In this document: in pieces, positions 50,006 through 59,838 of the stretch | How the letters are laid out: the number at the start of each line of letters is the position of its first letter | Numbering within the stretch: the first letter of the stretch is position 1 | Origin: Symbiodinium natans | Lineage: Eukaryota > Sar > Dinophyceae > Suessiales > Symbiodiniaceae | Direction: 5' to 3' | Assembly: GCA_905221605.1 (NCBI GenBank) | Contig: CAJNDS010002840.1 | Coordinates: 135,118 to 199,117, forward strand | Length of the DNA: 64,000 nt | The notes under the pieces: model-generated | The model's input: only the letters and a program-made list of their open reading frames with translations | The model's database searches: none | What the model was told of the DNA's origin: nothing | Program-made: the position numbers and the translations under genes

Positions 50006-50660
50006 GCTGTGGAAAGATGTTGGGGACTATGCGGCTCTGGAAAAAACAAGGGTTTGGGCTTATGGTTGTAGTTCTCCTCAACTCCGCGAATACAAGGACT
50101 ATTCCCGAATGCCTGAGGTCCTCATGTAAGTTGAAAAATAAGGCTGTAAAGCAAGTCATATACTAGCCCATTGTGGAAACTTTCTCTAGGTTCCTGAACA
50201 ACAAGAGGCTTTAGGGGATAAAGCCTTGAAGCACCTTTCGTTGAAATAAGTCGGCAGCCAGTTCAGGAACCCCTAAACCCAACTACCTAGTTAACCCGAC
50301 AAGGCCCCCAACAGTCATACAAGGATCTTGATGGAGAATCCCTGAAAAATCTGTTGGTGGCGCCGAGCAGCCCGAATATCCAGGTCGCTGACCAGGCCCC
50401 CCATTGTGTTCCCTCCCTCGGCGCGTTTGGACTTGATAATGAAGTCAAGAAAGTGGCACCAACTTTGATGATAATAACAATAATGTATTGAAACACTGGG
50501 TTGTTCATTTTGCAGGTCAAAAATCTAATTGTACATGATTTTGAGATTTTTCGGGTTTGCTGACAGAACGCCAGGGCGGTTCTCTTAAGCCTGATGTACG
50601 GCTTGACTGATCACATGTTTCTGTGTCAAGCAAGGCATACACGCATTGCTTTTCAAGCTG
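50006..50660. other. Unassigned unique spacer
   Basis: Small frames only, no gene or RNA I recognise. Confidence 0.45.
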
Positions 50661-50666
50661 TGACTG

Positions 50667-50793
50667 TACTTAAGAGGTGCCTGGGTAGTTATAAACGGGG
50701 CTTATAAGTAGGGTGTAACTATAATTTTGACGGGTCATAATCGCATTTAGGGTACCTATAACATCCTATAACCCTACATATCACCTTCCAGTA
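50667..50793. mobile_element. MITE-like palindrome, family A
   Basis: TACTTAAGAGGTGCCTGGGT at the left and ACATATCACCTTCCAGTA at the right, bordered by TA. Confidence 0.6.
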
Positions 50794-50877
50794 CTGAGGG
50801 TAATTCCTTTCAGGAACGACTGACTCGCCTCTGCCCGCACCGCAGTCGCAAGGGTGCTTGCGCACAGGCCAGCAATC

Positions 50878-50930
50878 TAAACCCTAAACCCTAAACCCTA
50901 AACCCTAAACCCTAAACCCTAAACCCTCCA
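50878..50930 (-). repeat. Interstitial telomere-like array (CCCTAAA)
   Basis: Seven C-strand units. Confidence 0.92.
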
Positions 50931-51297
50931 TAGATGCTGCCAGGATGCATGCTCAAAGTCCTTGATGTACCTAGGCGACGAACGCCACGATGTTGTTGCT
51001 TCGAGACTGGTTCTGAACAAAGTTGAAGCACGCACGGCCTAGCAACATCAAGCCGAACGCTGGCCACACGAGCTGCAACATAAGCCTTGAACGGCCTTGG
51101 CCAAACGAAGGCCGTATTGCGCCCAGAGAGTGACTGCGACACATTCTCTAAACTCAAATGCTTGGGCACACTAAACCCTATAAACCCTAAAAGATGAGGG
51201 TTTAGTGTTTTTAAGAGCCCAAACCCACCACGGCCAAGGGGCAGAGAAGGCTGCCAGCCGCTGGTCACTTTCATCCCAGGCGGTGCACACAGCTGCC

Positions 51298-51412
51298 TTA
51301 GTAGCCCAGTAACCATATTATAATAAGGGCACCTTTTTTTTTGGTTGGTTATTCAATAAGGGAACCTTGAACCCCAAAAAAAAAAGGCAAAAAGGTTCCA
51401 CTGGGCTACCAA
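51298..51412. mobile_element. MITE-like palindrome, family D
   Basis: TTAGTAGCCCAGTAACCATA at the left and GGTTCCACTGGGCTACCAAG at the right, with T and A runs pairing inside. Confidence 0.78.
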
Positions 51413-51449
51413 GCTGCTGGAAAGCCTTGAGTAGGACGTAGGAGCCTTC

Positions 51450-51550
51450 CGCCCTAAACCCTAAACCCTAAACCCTAAACCCTAAACCCTAAACCCTAAA
51501 CCCTAAACCCTAAACCCTAAGCCCTAAGCCCTAAGCCCTAAACCCTAAGT
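51450..51550 (-). repeat. Interstitial telomere-like array (CCCTAAA)
   Basis: About 14 C-strand units; the last few are CCCTAAG. Confidence 0.93.
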
Positions 51551-51567
51551 AAGGTTTCTCTCAGTGC

Positions 51568-51709
51568 GACTTCGAGGCTCGTGGGTATTTGCAAGCTCGG
51601 AGGGGGGAGGGGGGAAAGGTAAGAGACGATGGTTCTACCTGGGTATAGCCTTATTTAGAGTACTTAGAAGCCTATACTTAAAACCTACCCATATGAAGCT
51701 TCTCAAGTA
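51568..51709. mobile_element. MITE-like palindrome, family A
   Basis: GACTTCGAGGCTCGTGGGTA at the left and CCCATATGAAGCTTCTCAAG at the right, with a G-rich insert. Confidence 0.55.
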
Positions 51710-51809
51710 GGCCCAAACTACGGCCCCCTCCTGCGTAATTCGTACAACACAGCCCCTGGTGTTTCGGGGACCCCCAAAAAAAAAGGGTAAAGTGGCTCTA
51801 CTGTAGGCT

Positions 51810-52095
51810 GATGACGCGGGGTAGTTTAGGGTTTCGAGTTTGGGCACTAGAGCACAGCATCAGACAGCTGCACCCAAAACCCGGGACCCTGAAGAAAGGG
51901 TTGAAGAAACCTCCTTCAGAAGACTTGCAGATGAGGGCTCAGGGACCGGCGCTTAAGTTACCTCAGCACATGGTGTTTGTTGAGCACCCCTCCCCCCCCA
52001 CCCCCCCACCCCCCCACACTGCGCCTTCTCCTCTCATCTTACCAAGGGAGCCGCTGTGGCGAAGCCAGGATGGAGGCTTCACGCAAGCGCAGTCT
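51810..52095. other. Unassigned unique spacer
   Basis: A plus frame of 127 codons (51811-52194) runs through a CCCCCCA repeat and into the adjacent MITE, so it is probably not a gene. Confidence 0.45.
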
Positions 52096-52100
52096 GTTTT

Positions 52101-52205
52101 CTACTGTTTGCTTAAGAACCCCAAAAGAATAACAAATAATAATCCCTATATTACCCTTATAGGAAGAAGATTCGTATTTTTGGGGGCTTCTTAAGCAATC
52201 AGTAG
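52101..52205. mobile_element. MITE-like palindrome, family C
   Basis: CTACTGTTTGCTTAAGAACC at the left and GGCTTCTTAAGCAATCAGTAG at the right. Confidence 0.78.
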
Positions 52206-52668
52206 TTTTGAGTGCTTGTGCGGCGATTCTGCAAAGTGACTGTCAGTAGGCGCGCCCTGGCGATGCTGCGTTTGGGACTCAAACTGATCCTGGTCTTGAA
52301 AGCGAATTCTCCCTTTACGTCCAGAACTCTGCAGTGCAGTGCAGGCATCTGTATGTCATGTTATGCATCTGCTGGCTCATGATTCTAACATCCTGTCCAG
52401 TGGCACCTTGGGTAACATAGATGAGCTGCGCTGGTGCAACACGAGCCTGGTGCAACTCGAGCCTGTTTTGAAAATTTCTGAAGTATTGAAGCAGCGAAGC
52501 AAGTCGATCTGACACCCAAAAACCTTTGCCCAAACCCTAAACCCTAAACCCTAAAACTGAGGGCGTGACATAGTTACAAAAGGCCGTCTGCTTCAGCGGC
52601 GAGCGGTTACGAGCGACGCCACCCTGTCAAGGGAATGTCTTTTGAGATCCACCTCTCGAAGGGTAAGA

Positions 52669-52907
52669 ACCACCCTAAACCCTCAACCCTAATTAAACCC
52701 TAAACCCCAAACCCTGAACCCTAAACCTACCTTATAAGTGGAGAGGAAGAACCACCCTAAACCCTCAACCCTAATTGAACCCTAAGCCCCAAACCCTGAA
52801 CCCGAAACCTAACTTATAAGTGGAGAGGAAGTACCACCCTAAACCCTCAACCCTAATTGAACCCTAAACCCCAAACCCTGAACTTATAAGTGTAGAGCCA
52901 ATCTTCA
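52669..52907 (-). repeat. 82-bp tandem repeat, three copies, telomere-derived
   Basis: Unit starts at 52669, 52751 and 52833: ACCACCCTAAACCCTCAACC and so on to CTTATAAGTGGAGAGGAAG. The third copy is internally shortened. Confidence 0.9.
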
Positions 52908-52979
52908 TCAGCAAGGCCAGATCCAAAGCCTCCAAAGCCGGCAAAAACGACCACAGGACGCAACAAACGGGGGTTTGGG

Positions 52980-53067
52980 ATTATGGCCCCCCCCAAAATC
53001 CCCAAATAGTAGGATCCCCTTAGCATACGGACCGGTACTCCTAATTTCGGAGACCCCCAAATGAAGG
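52980..53067. mobile_element. MITE-like element, family E
   Basis: CCCCAAATAGTAGGATCCCC with TTAGCATACGGACC and the right end AATTTCGGAGACCCCC. Related fragments lie at 53590-53720 and 53847-53910. Confidence 0.55.
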
Positions 53068-53069
53068 GG

Positions 53070-53930
53070 TAACATAGAATTCAGGCCCCTAGAGTCAGCA
53101 CCTGCGTGCTCGTCTCATTTCCAGTCCTCACAAGCGGGAGTTGAATTCAGCGATGCCAATTGGGTAAGGGGTACCCCTTTTGTACCCCAAATGGGGGTTT
53201 AGGGTTTAGGATTTGTTTTGAGCATATCAGGATTGCATTCTATGTTGGCCAAGTCTTCCATGGAGTTCTCAACCGCCTCTGTGCTGTTTGAGGGCCATTC
53301 TGCTTTCCCGATGGCTTCGCGTGGGGAGGAGTGGCTGCACGTGAAAGAGGAAAGGCCTGATTTTGGGGGGCCCAGATTGGTCTGATGGTGGGGACTGTGG
53401 CTTATCGGACGAAGAACCTGGCGCTGTTTGGCACAGTCGTTTGCTTTCTCATTCTTCTGAGGTTGGAATGCCGCACTCGCCTTCCAAAGATGGCTCGGAG
53501 CCCTCTTCCTTCGAATTGTGGGACTCATTGCCGGAGAGCTTCAAATTACAATTTGGTGCTTAAGGTTTAGGGTTTAAGGTTTACGACAGTATGGGACCCT
53601 AATATAAACCCCCAAATAGTAGGATTCCTTTTGCATAAGGACCCCAAAAAGGTACCCCTTTTATACCCCAAGTAGAACAGAATCCCCTTAAGGGACCCCC
53701 AGAAAGGGTACCCATGTATTCTTATATTGGGAAAACACCCCAATTGTATCTCTAAGTGTTTCCGAAACCTCTCCAAAGATCTAGTCTGCAGGTTCCGCGC
53801 TCCTAGAAAGTTCAGGATTGGGGGTTTGTGGGGGTTCACGATACTAAGGGACCCCGACTATCGACGCCCAAATGGTAGGATCCCCTTAAAATTAGCACCC
53901 CCAATAAGCCAATAAACCCACATGCCAGTC
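53070..53930. other. Unassigned sequence with family E fragments
   Basis: Overlapping plus and minus frames (60-110 codons) near 53199-53570 without domains. From 53590 to 53910 there are repeated CCCAAATAGTAGGATTCC and AAGGACCCC motifs. Confidence 0.45.
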
Positions 53931-53934
53931 CATT

Positions 53935-54990
53935 CCACACGGGCCAGCATTACTCGGTGCGCGCGCGCATTCGACTCTCAGGTAAGTCCTCTCTCCCAGC
54001 GAATCCTAACCCAAGGCAGAAGAAAATGGTACTTCCTTTCTGCCCTGACCGATTGAGGTTCCCGCCCATCCACTTCGCCCACCGACAGCGACAAGCAGCC
54101 CATGACATCTGGCACAGCTGGATGCGCAGGGACCTCAGTGCTCCAGGGTTGCAGCGCCTGTGCATGATTGGTGTATCCATTTCCATCCTGCTCCTCAGCT
54201 TTCTCCAGTGCTGGCCGTCCATCAGTCGGAAGACTCACGCGACATCGACACATGATGCAAGTTGCTTGGCCTGTGATAGAACATCTTGACTGACTTCTAC
54301 TGAAAATGCACGTCAAGGCATGAGGCCAGCATCTTCTCTGATCGACAGAAACGAACTCAGTTGAGACAGCTGTTTAGTTGCATCGTGACGTTCATGTCTT
54401 GCTTGGATCTACATACTCTTCTGAAGCCTGTCGAGACAATCTTACAGCTCAATGCCCATGACATGTAGCCGTCAAACTATGATAATTCTAGGATCCTTTA
54501 AGGGAGGGGAGTCCCACTACTCCCTAAGGCCCTAAGGCTCCCAAAGCTTCCCTAAGGTTCCGTAGGTACCCCCCCATGAACCCTCTTAAGGACCCGATAA
54601 GATCACAAGCTCCTCACGGCAATACCTGCTTCCTCGTAGGCGCCACCTGACAGCTGTAGCTGGACTCACCTTGCTACTGCAGCGCGCAGCGTGTGGGCAG
54701 GGCGGTGTCGTGATTCAGGGCCGCGCCTGTGAAAACTTTGACACACTGGGAGCAGATAAGGGAGGCGTCGATATTCCTGGCAGGCGGAACTGCCAGAAGC
54801 CCTTGACTCTAAACCCTACACAAAAGCAGTTCACAACCAATTGCTGCAAAAACCAAGGGCCGGCCTCTCTCGACAAAGGACCTTGGTGTTCTGCATTGCC
54901 TGCCATCACTGACAACATTCGTTGGCTTCACTTTAGTCTGCGCAGTCCAAGACTTCTCTCGATGCCCAGGTCATGAAGAAGAATCGGAAA
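53935..54990. other. Repeat-poor sequence downstream of the J-protein gene
   Basis: No telomere-like arrays. Frames around 53957-54316 open on both strands, but neither is convincing. Confidence 0.4.
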
Positions 54991-55199
54991 GAATGCCTAA
55001 AACCATGTCAGGCCACAACGCCACTCTAAATCAAAGCGAACCCCTTGAAACCGACGGGGACAGCTCCAAGACTTTACCGGGCGACTTGAATGCCAAGCCT
55101 GATCCTCCTGCACCGGAGAACTGATTAGACACTCCAAGGGGCGCGAGAGACTTCTGCTCCCAAAAGCACCAACTAATCCTGATTCGTGACCCAATGTGA

Positions 55200-56177
55200 T
55201 CATAGCTTGGCTTCGCCAATGAGTCTGAATGGAGCTTTGACGTTCAAAACGCTTGCAACGCGCAGCGTGATGCAGACTAAGGCATTGTTCATGTAGTCTA
55301 TCCAACCAATGCCAGAGTCAAAATACTGTGGGAGGCCCTGCGGAAGCTTATCCTCAAATCCAGCGAGGCCTCTTTGAGCCAGCAAAGAATATTTGAAGTA
55401 CATCTCCTTTCTGCGCGTGTCATATTCAACCAAAGATTTCCAAAGCTCCTGATACCCCGCGCCCAGTCCTCCATAGCAAATTGCTGTTAGATTGGCTGGA
55501 AGTGAGAGCTGGGCGCCATCTATGCTCAGTGTCACTGTGCCAAGGTCGATCACGCGCACTTCATAGGCTGCATGCATCTGTTGAATCGTCCTGAAAGTTT
55601 TGGACCACAGCTCCGGGTTCTGCATTGAGCGATCGGAGAGGTATGCCCTGTCATGAAATTTCAATCCAACTGATGCGAGCCATATCCACCATGGGTCGTC
55701 CATCTCCCAGTCATCCCAGCTTGAAAGTCTGGCAAGCACAGCCGCCAAAGGCTTCCTGAGATCATGATGGTACACTTTCCGTGGGTCTTCCTCCTCCATT
55801 CTAGCCGTGCGCATGTTTTCCACGCGGACATCGATGCCAAAGTCCTCTGACTCGTAACCGTGACCAGGTTGCCCAGGGAGTTGTCCCGTTTCAGCCGCTT
55901 CGACATAAACCTGAAGTCGCTCATAGGCTTGGTATCGTCGAACAAAAGACTCCTCGCTGCCACCGCGGTCAGGATGATGTATCAGCACTTGCCGCCTCCA
56001 AGCCGTCTTCAGCATGGACTTGGAAATCTGACCATCTACTTCCAAGAGGGCCTTGTCCTCTTCAAACAATGTCCTGCCTGGCTTTTTGCTTTTCGGGACA
56101 GCGAAGAAGCCCAACTCTGGAACCCCAGCGAAGAGTGCAAAACACAAGCCCAGGAAGAGGTACGACAGCTTTGCCAT
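55200..56177 (-). CDS. J-domain (DnaJ-like) protein with N-terminal signal sequence, 325 aa
   Basis: Uninterrupted minus-strand frame from an ATG at 56177 to a TGA at 55202-55200. Residues 5-25 are hydrophobic (YLFLGLCFALFAGVPELGFF), typical of a signal peptide or signal anchor, so the product probably enters the secretory pathway. A J-domain follows at about 38-92, with the helix II stretch LKTAWRRQVLIHHPDRGG and the HPD motif at 68-70, which in this family stimulates Hsp70 ATPase. Helix I is atypical. There is no Gly/Phe region and no zinc-binding cysteine region, so it is a type III (class C) J-protein. The C-terminal 230 residues have many tryptophans and no domain I recognise. No introns are needed. 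The partner Hsp70 is not in the window. Confidence 0.82.
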   Translation of the reverse strand: MAKLSYLFLGLCFALFAGVPELGFFAVPKSKKPGRTLFEEDKALLEVDGQISKSMLKTAWRRQVLIHHPDRGGSEESFVRRYQAYERLQVYVEAAETGQLPGQPGHGYESEDFGIDVRVENMRTARMEEEDPRKVYHHDLRKPLAAVLARLSSWDDWEMDDPWWIWLASVGLKFHDRAYLSDRSMQNPELWSKTFRTIQQMHAAYEVRVIDLGTVTLSIDGAQLSLPANLTAICYGGLGAGYQELWKSLVEYDTRRKEMYFKYSLLAQRGLAGFEDKLPQGLPQYFDSGIGWIDYMNNALVCITLRVASVLNVKAPFRLIGEAKL

Positions 56178-56439
56178 GGAGCCAAGGTGCTCTCACTAGC
56201 AATAAAGGGTTTACTAGGCGTTGCTTTCGGCTGGGTCGAACAATTTTAGTACATCTTGGGCTTTCAATGCATACATGACACAGTTAAGACAGAATGTTTG
56301 CTGCCCACACTTTTTCCACTCATATCACAGAACAGGAAGGACTGCCCATGAAAGAGAGACGTTGGCCAGGGCTGCAACGACTGCGACTTGTCAAGTTCAG
56401 TTCTGTTCGGGTTTCAAATGACATACGTTTCGAGGCAAC

Positions 56440-56485
56440 CAGTAAACCCTAAACCCTAAACCCTAAACCCTAAACCCTAAACCCA
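56440..56485 (-). repeat. Interstitial telomere-like array (CCCTAAA)
   Basis: Six C-strand units about 260 bp upstream of the J-protein gene start. Confidence 0.92.
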
Positions 56486-56666
56486 GCCGATTCGTAGGCA
56501 AGAAGCCCTACGTATGATAAAATCAGCACTGGCCCCAAAACCCTAAACCTCTAGAAATCACAAAACAACATTCAGGATCCCACCACCTCCTCCCCGAATC
56601 CAAGCCCCACTGCGCCCTCAAGCCCAAGTTGCGAGGCTTTTTTCATAAATCACGACGAAGGCGAAA

Positions 56667-56764
56667 CTAGTTCATGGTTATGATATGGGTTTGAAATTTA
56701 AGTTTATATTCCTTCTTGGGTTTAAGTACCCTTAAACATGCAAAATGTTACCCAACCATGACAC
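56667..56764. mobile_element. MITE-like element, family B
   Basis: CTAGTTCATGGTTATGATAT at the left and GTTACCCAACCATGACACA at the right, with TTCCTTCTTGGGTTTAAGTA in the centre. Confidence 0.7.
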
Positions 56765-56910
56765 AGGAAAGCCCTACCAGCGGAACTAAAGCCTAAAATC
56801 TCAACCCTGAAGAGCCTCCCTTACATGCACTCACCGACGGCGAGCTCGGGGCTTTCCAGCCGAGCCGACACCAAACCACGCAGAACTACTTGAAGGTGGG
56901 CAGCTATAAA

Positions 56911-56955
56911 CGGTTTAGGGTTTAGGGTTTAGGGTATCTGGGCGTTTAGCGTTTA
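56911..56955 (+). repeat. Interstitial telomere-like array (TTTAGGG)
   Basis: About five units, then decayed GTTTAGC units. It ends next to a family A MITE. Confidence 0.85.
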
Positions 56956-56959
56956 GGCC

Positions 56960-57088
56960 TACTTGAATTGAAGGTTCATGGGTAGGTATGAGAGTATGGT
57001 GAGAAGTACCGGAAATAAAGTTACAACCAGTTAAACAGCCACCCTACGTAAAACCCCAGTTAGACCTACCCAAATGAGCCTCCAAGTA
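56960..57088. mobile_element. MITE-like palindrome, family A
   Basis: TACTTGAATTGAAGGTTCAT at the left and CCCAAATGAGCCTCCAAGTA at the right, bordered by TA. Confidence 0.7.
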
Positions 57089-57089
57089 G

Positions 57090-57345
57090 CCCTAAACCCT
57101 GAACTCTGAACCCTGAACCCTAAACCCTAAAGCCTAAACCCTCAACCCTCAACCCTACCTAAACCAGAATTCAGGTGTTGGCATGGCCTCCTCACGCCTG
57201 GCTTCGCCAAAGCGCGCTGGGCCGGCATCCTGCGCCCGACTTTTGCAACATAGCAGCTTTAAGAGTTCGGGTTAGTGTTCAGGGTTTAGGGTTTAGGGTT
57301 TAAGGGTTAAGGGTTTAAGGAAGAGGGTTTTGGGTTTAGGGTTGA
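57090..57345. repeat. C-strand array then TTTAGGG array
   Basis: CCCTAAA/CCCTGAA/CCCTCAA at 57090-57152 and TTTAGGG at 57270-57345, in opposite orientations. Confidence 0.85.
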
Positions 57346-57875
57346 GGGACCATATTAATTGTCAATAGGACAGATCTGTGCTGTTCTCGGTATCGAGCCG
57401 TGTTGCGGCATCGGCGATTTAGGGCTGCAGGGGCTTAGGTGCCTGAGCAATAGGGAGTTCTGTTTGTTTGTTGCTTTTTTTGGGGGGTTTTCTGGTGTTG
57501 AGGTTGGGGGATCGAAACAAATTGCAATCAGAACCCTCTAAGACCCCAATACCCCGTCAAATCCCTCCTTCGTAAATCTTCCTAAGACCACCCTCCCCCC
57601 CCCCCCCCCCAAGCAATGAAAACCCCAAACTGCTCATCCCTTATCAACAACAAAGCCACCCCGTGAGCTGAACTCTTCCATCCCAAACTCCCCGACACGC
57701 CTTCGCAACCCGAACGTCCCCCCCAAAACAAAGCCCAAAAACCCCGAAAAATCACCCGCCAACTGCTAGCCCAACAAAAACAAGCCGAATCCAAACTACC
57801 CAACCCAGAAGAAACCCGCCATACCTGCCCCATACGTCCCCCACCCCCCCCCCCCCCCCCCCCCCCGATAAAGGC
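57346..57875. other. Unassigned spacer with poly-C runs
   Basis: C-runs at about 57594-57610 and 57845-57866 bracket A/C-rich unique sequence. A minus frame of 83 codons between them is not supported. Confidence 0.45.
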
Positions 57876-57879
57876 AACA

Positions 57880-57990
57880 CAAATCCTAAACCCTAAACCC
57901 CAAACCCGTAACCCAAAACCCTAAACCACAAACCCCAAACCCTAAACCCCAAACCCTAAACCCTAAACCCTAAAACCCATACCCTAAACC
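57880..57990 (-). repeat. Interstitial telomere-like array (CCCTAAA, many CCCCAAA)
   Basis: About 15 degenerate C-strand units. Confidence 0.9.
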
Positions 57991-58072
57991 CTGAAATGCC
58001 TTCTCGGCGGAGTTTTGCTTCCGGTAGCTGAGGCGGAGCCCGATGAGACGCTGGAACTCCTGAGGTCCCAGG

Positions 58073-58144
58073 GTTTAGGGTTTAGGGTTTAGGGTTTAAG
58101 GTTTAGGGTTTAGGGTTTAGGGTTTAGGGTTTAGGGTTTAGGGT
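58073..58144 (+). repeat. Interstitial telomere-like array (TTTAGGG)
   Basis: About ten units, ending exactly at a family A MITE. Confidence 0.93.
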
Positions 58145-58268
58145 TACTTGGAGGCTCATGGGTAGTTCTAAGTAGGGCGATAAATAGGGGAACGATAATC
58201 ATGACTGGTTAGAACCTTGTTCAGCATACTTAGAACCCTACTTATGACGACCCAAGAACCTCCGAGTA
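58145..58268. mobile_element. MITE-like palindrome, family A
   Basis: TACTTGGAGGCTCATGGGTA at the left and GACCCAAGAACCTCCGAGTA at the right. One of the best preserved copies. Confidence 0.8.
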
Positions 58269-58269
58269 T

Positions 58270-59600
58270 ACAGGTTGGGGTCTGGGGATTACAGGGGGTA
58301 TTGCCTTATGGGGCTGAGACAGGGCTTGTATGTCAAAAACACTATAGACTTCTTATTTCTGGAAACCCAATTTCATAATTGATTTTGGGACTGAAGACGT
58401 ACGACATGAACGGTATACTGGCTCATTGTTTTGGCCTGTGAACAAGGCCGCGTGAATCCTACAAGTCTCTAACGTGGCAAAAAAAGCTAGTAAAATAGCT
58501 GGTTTTCTGGATGTGCGAACGAGATGCGCTTGCGAATGCATATGAGCCCGCGGTCAACGCTAACAATTAGGAAATTGATGGAGAGATTCTCGACCGCGTG
58601 AACAAAGGAAAATCAATCAAGAACCGTGAACTGTGAACCCACTTGGAAAGGTAGTTTGGGTTTCAGGGTGTTGGTTGGGATGTCACGCTGCGACCCTGAC
58701 CCCTAAACCCTAAACTGGAAAACCTTATACCCTAAGCCCTAACCCTACCCTTACTAAACCCAAATCCTGAACCCAGATGAAGGATGGCTACGGAAGGTTT
58801 GGGGTTCAGGGTGGGTTGCGGGATCTCCTCGTAGTCTGGCCGACGGAAGACCCAGACCTGGCCAAAGGCACGAGATTTTTTGGGTTTAGGGTTTAAGGTT
58901 TAGGGTTTATGGGATTTAGGGCTTATAGGGTTTGGGGTTTAAGGTTTGGGGTTTGAGGTTTAGGGTCTCGGGTTCAGGGTCAAAGTTTAGGCAGTTCCGG
59001 CGGCTCCTAAGACGTAGGATTCCGGGTCTGGAGGGTTTAAGCGGACCAGGTGTTGTAGGATGTTTGTTACAACCTGGCCCCTACACCCTAAACCCTACCT
59101 GGACATTCCGACGATACTAAAATAAGAGTTTTTTTGTGAATAACATGGTTATAGGGGACCGAGAACTGAAGATTCAGTTCGTGAACTCTTTTCTATGATT
59201 TCACTTGCAGCGGGTTTTGGGGTTCTTCTGGAGGCTTGAAATTGTGCATAGGTGCTCAAAGGTTTGTGCACGTCAGTGATGCAACGGAATGAGGGTTATA
59301 CAACAGCCGACATGTCATCACTTTCAGCTTATAAGTACCCCGCTAATATACACACACCAAAGTAACAATAGACGCAGTCTTTGCCTGATCGACTTTTGTG
59401 CCTGGCGCGATGACTGCACTGACTGCACAGTGAGATCGCCCCTCTGGCGTGCGCCCTCCAGCTCGTGCATCGGCTTTGCCAGAGCGCTGTGTCGAGCTAC
59501 TCAACATATGTATACAGTTAGGAAACTTGTAGTCCTGTTCTGCCAGGCCTATAGGATGAAACTAGGCTCACTGCAGCGCATTCGCCAGCCTCGCAGGTAC
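58270..59600. other. Unassigned sequence left of the multi-exon gene
   Basis: Degenerate telomere-like units at 58690-58765 and 58880-58985. A plus frame of 124 codons at 59289-59663 overlaps the possible upstream region of the gene and is not clearly coding. Confidence 0.45.
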
Positions 59601-59838
59601 GTACGCACGGTGGATGCAGCTTTGCGTGGGGCTTGTCAAGGCCACTGCGCTACATTTACTTGAGGGGCGAAAGTCGCAGGAGAACTCTTCTGCTACAGTA
59701 TATATGCTAGCCTTTGCAGTCATGTGTGCTACAACTTTTGCGATGTATGCAGATCATTTTGATCGAGCTTTTGTTTGTGGCCTGTGTGCGCCGCGTGTGT
59801 TGTTAGTACGTGTGGGGAGCACGTCGATACACCTCGCA

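Noticed and set aside
51811-52194. 127-codon plus-strand frame
   Set aside because: Crosses a CCCCCCA repeat and most of a family C MITE; composition follows the repeats.
56165-56200. Relict spliced leader upstream of the J-protein ATG (CCTTGGCTCC)
   Set aside because: Only about seven consecutive bases match the leader and the rest does not align, so chance is likely.
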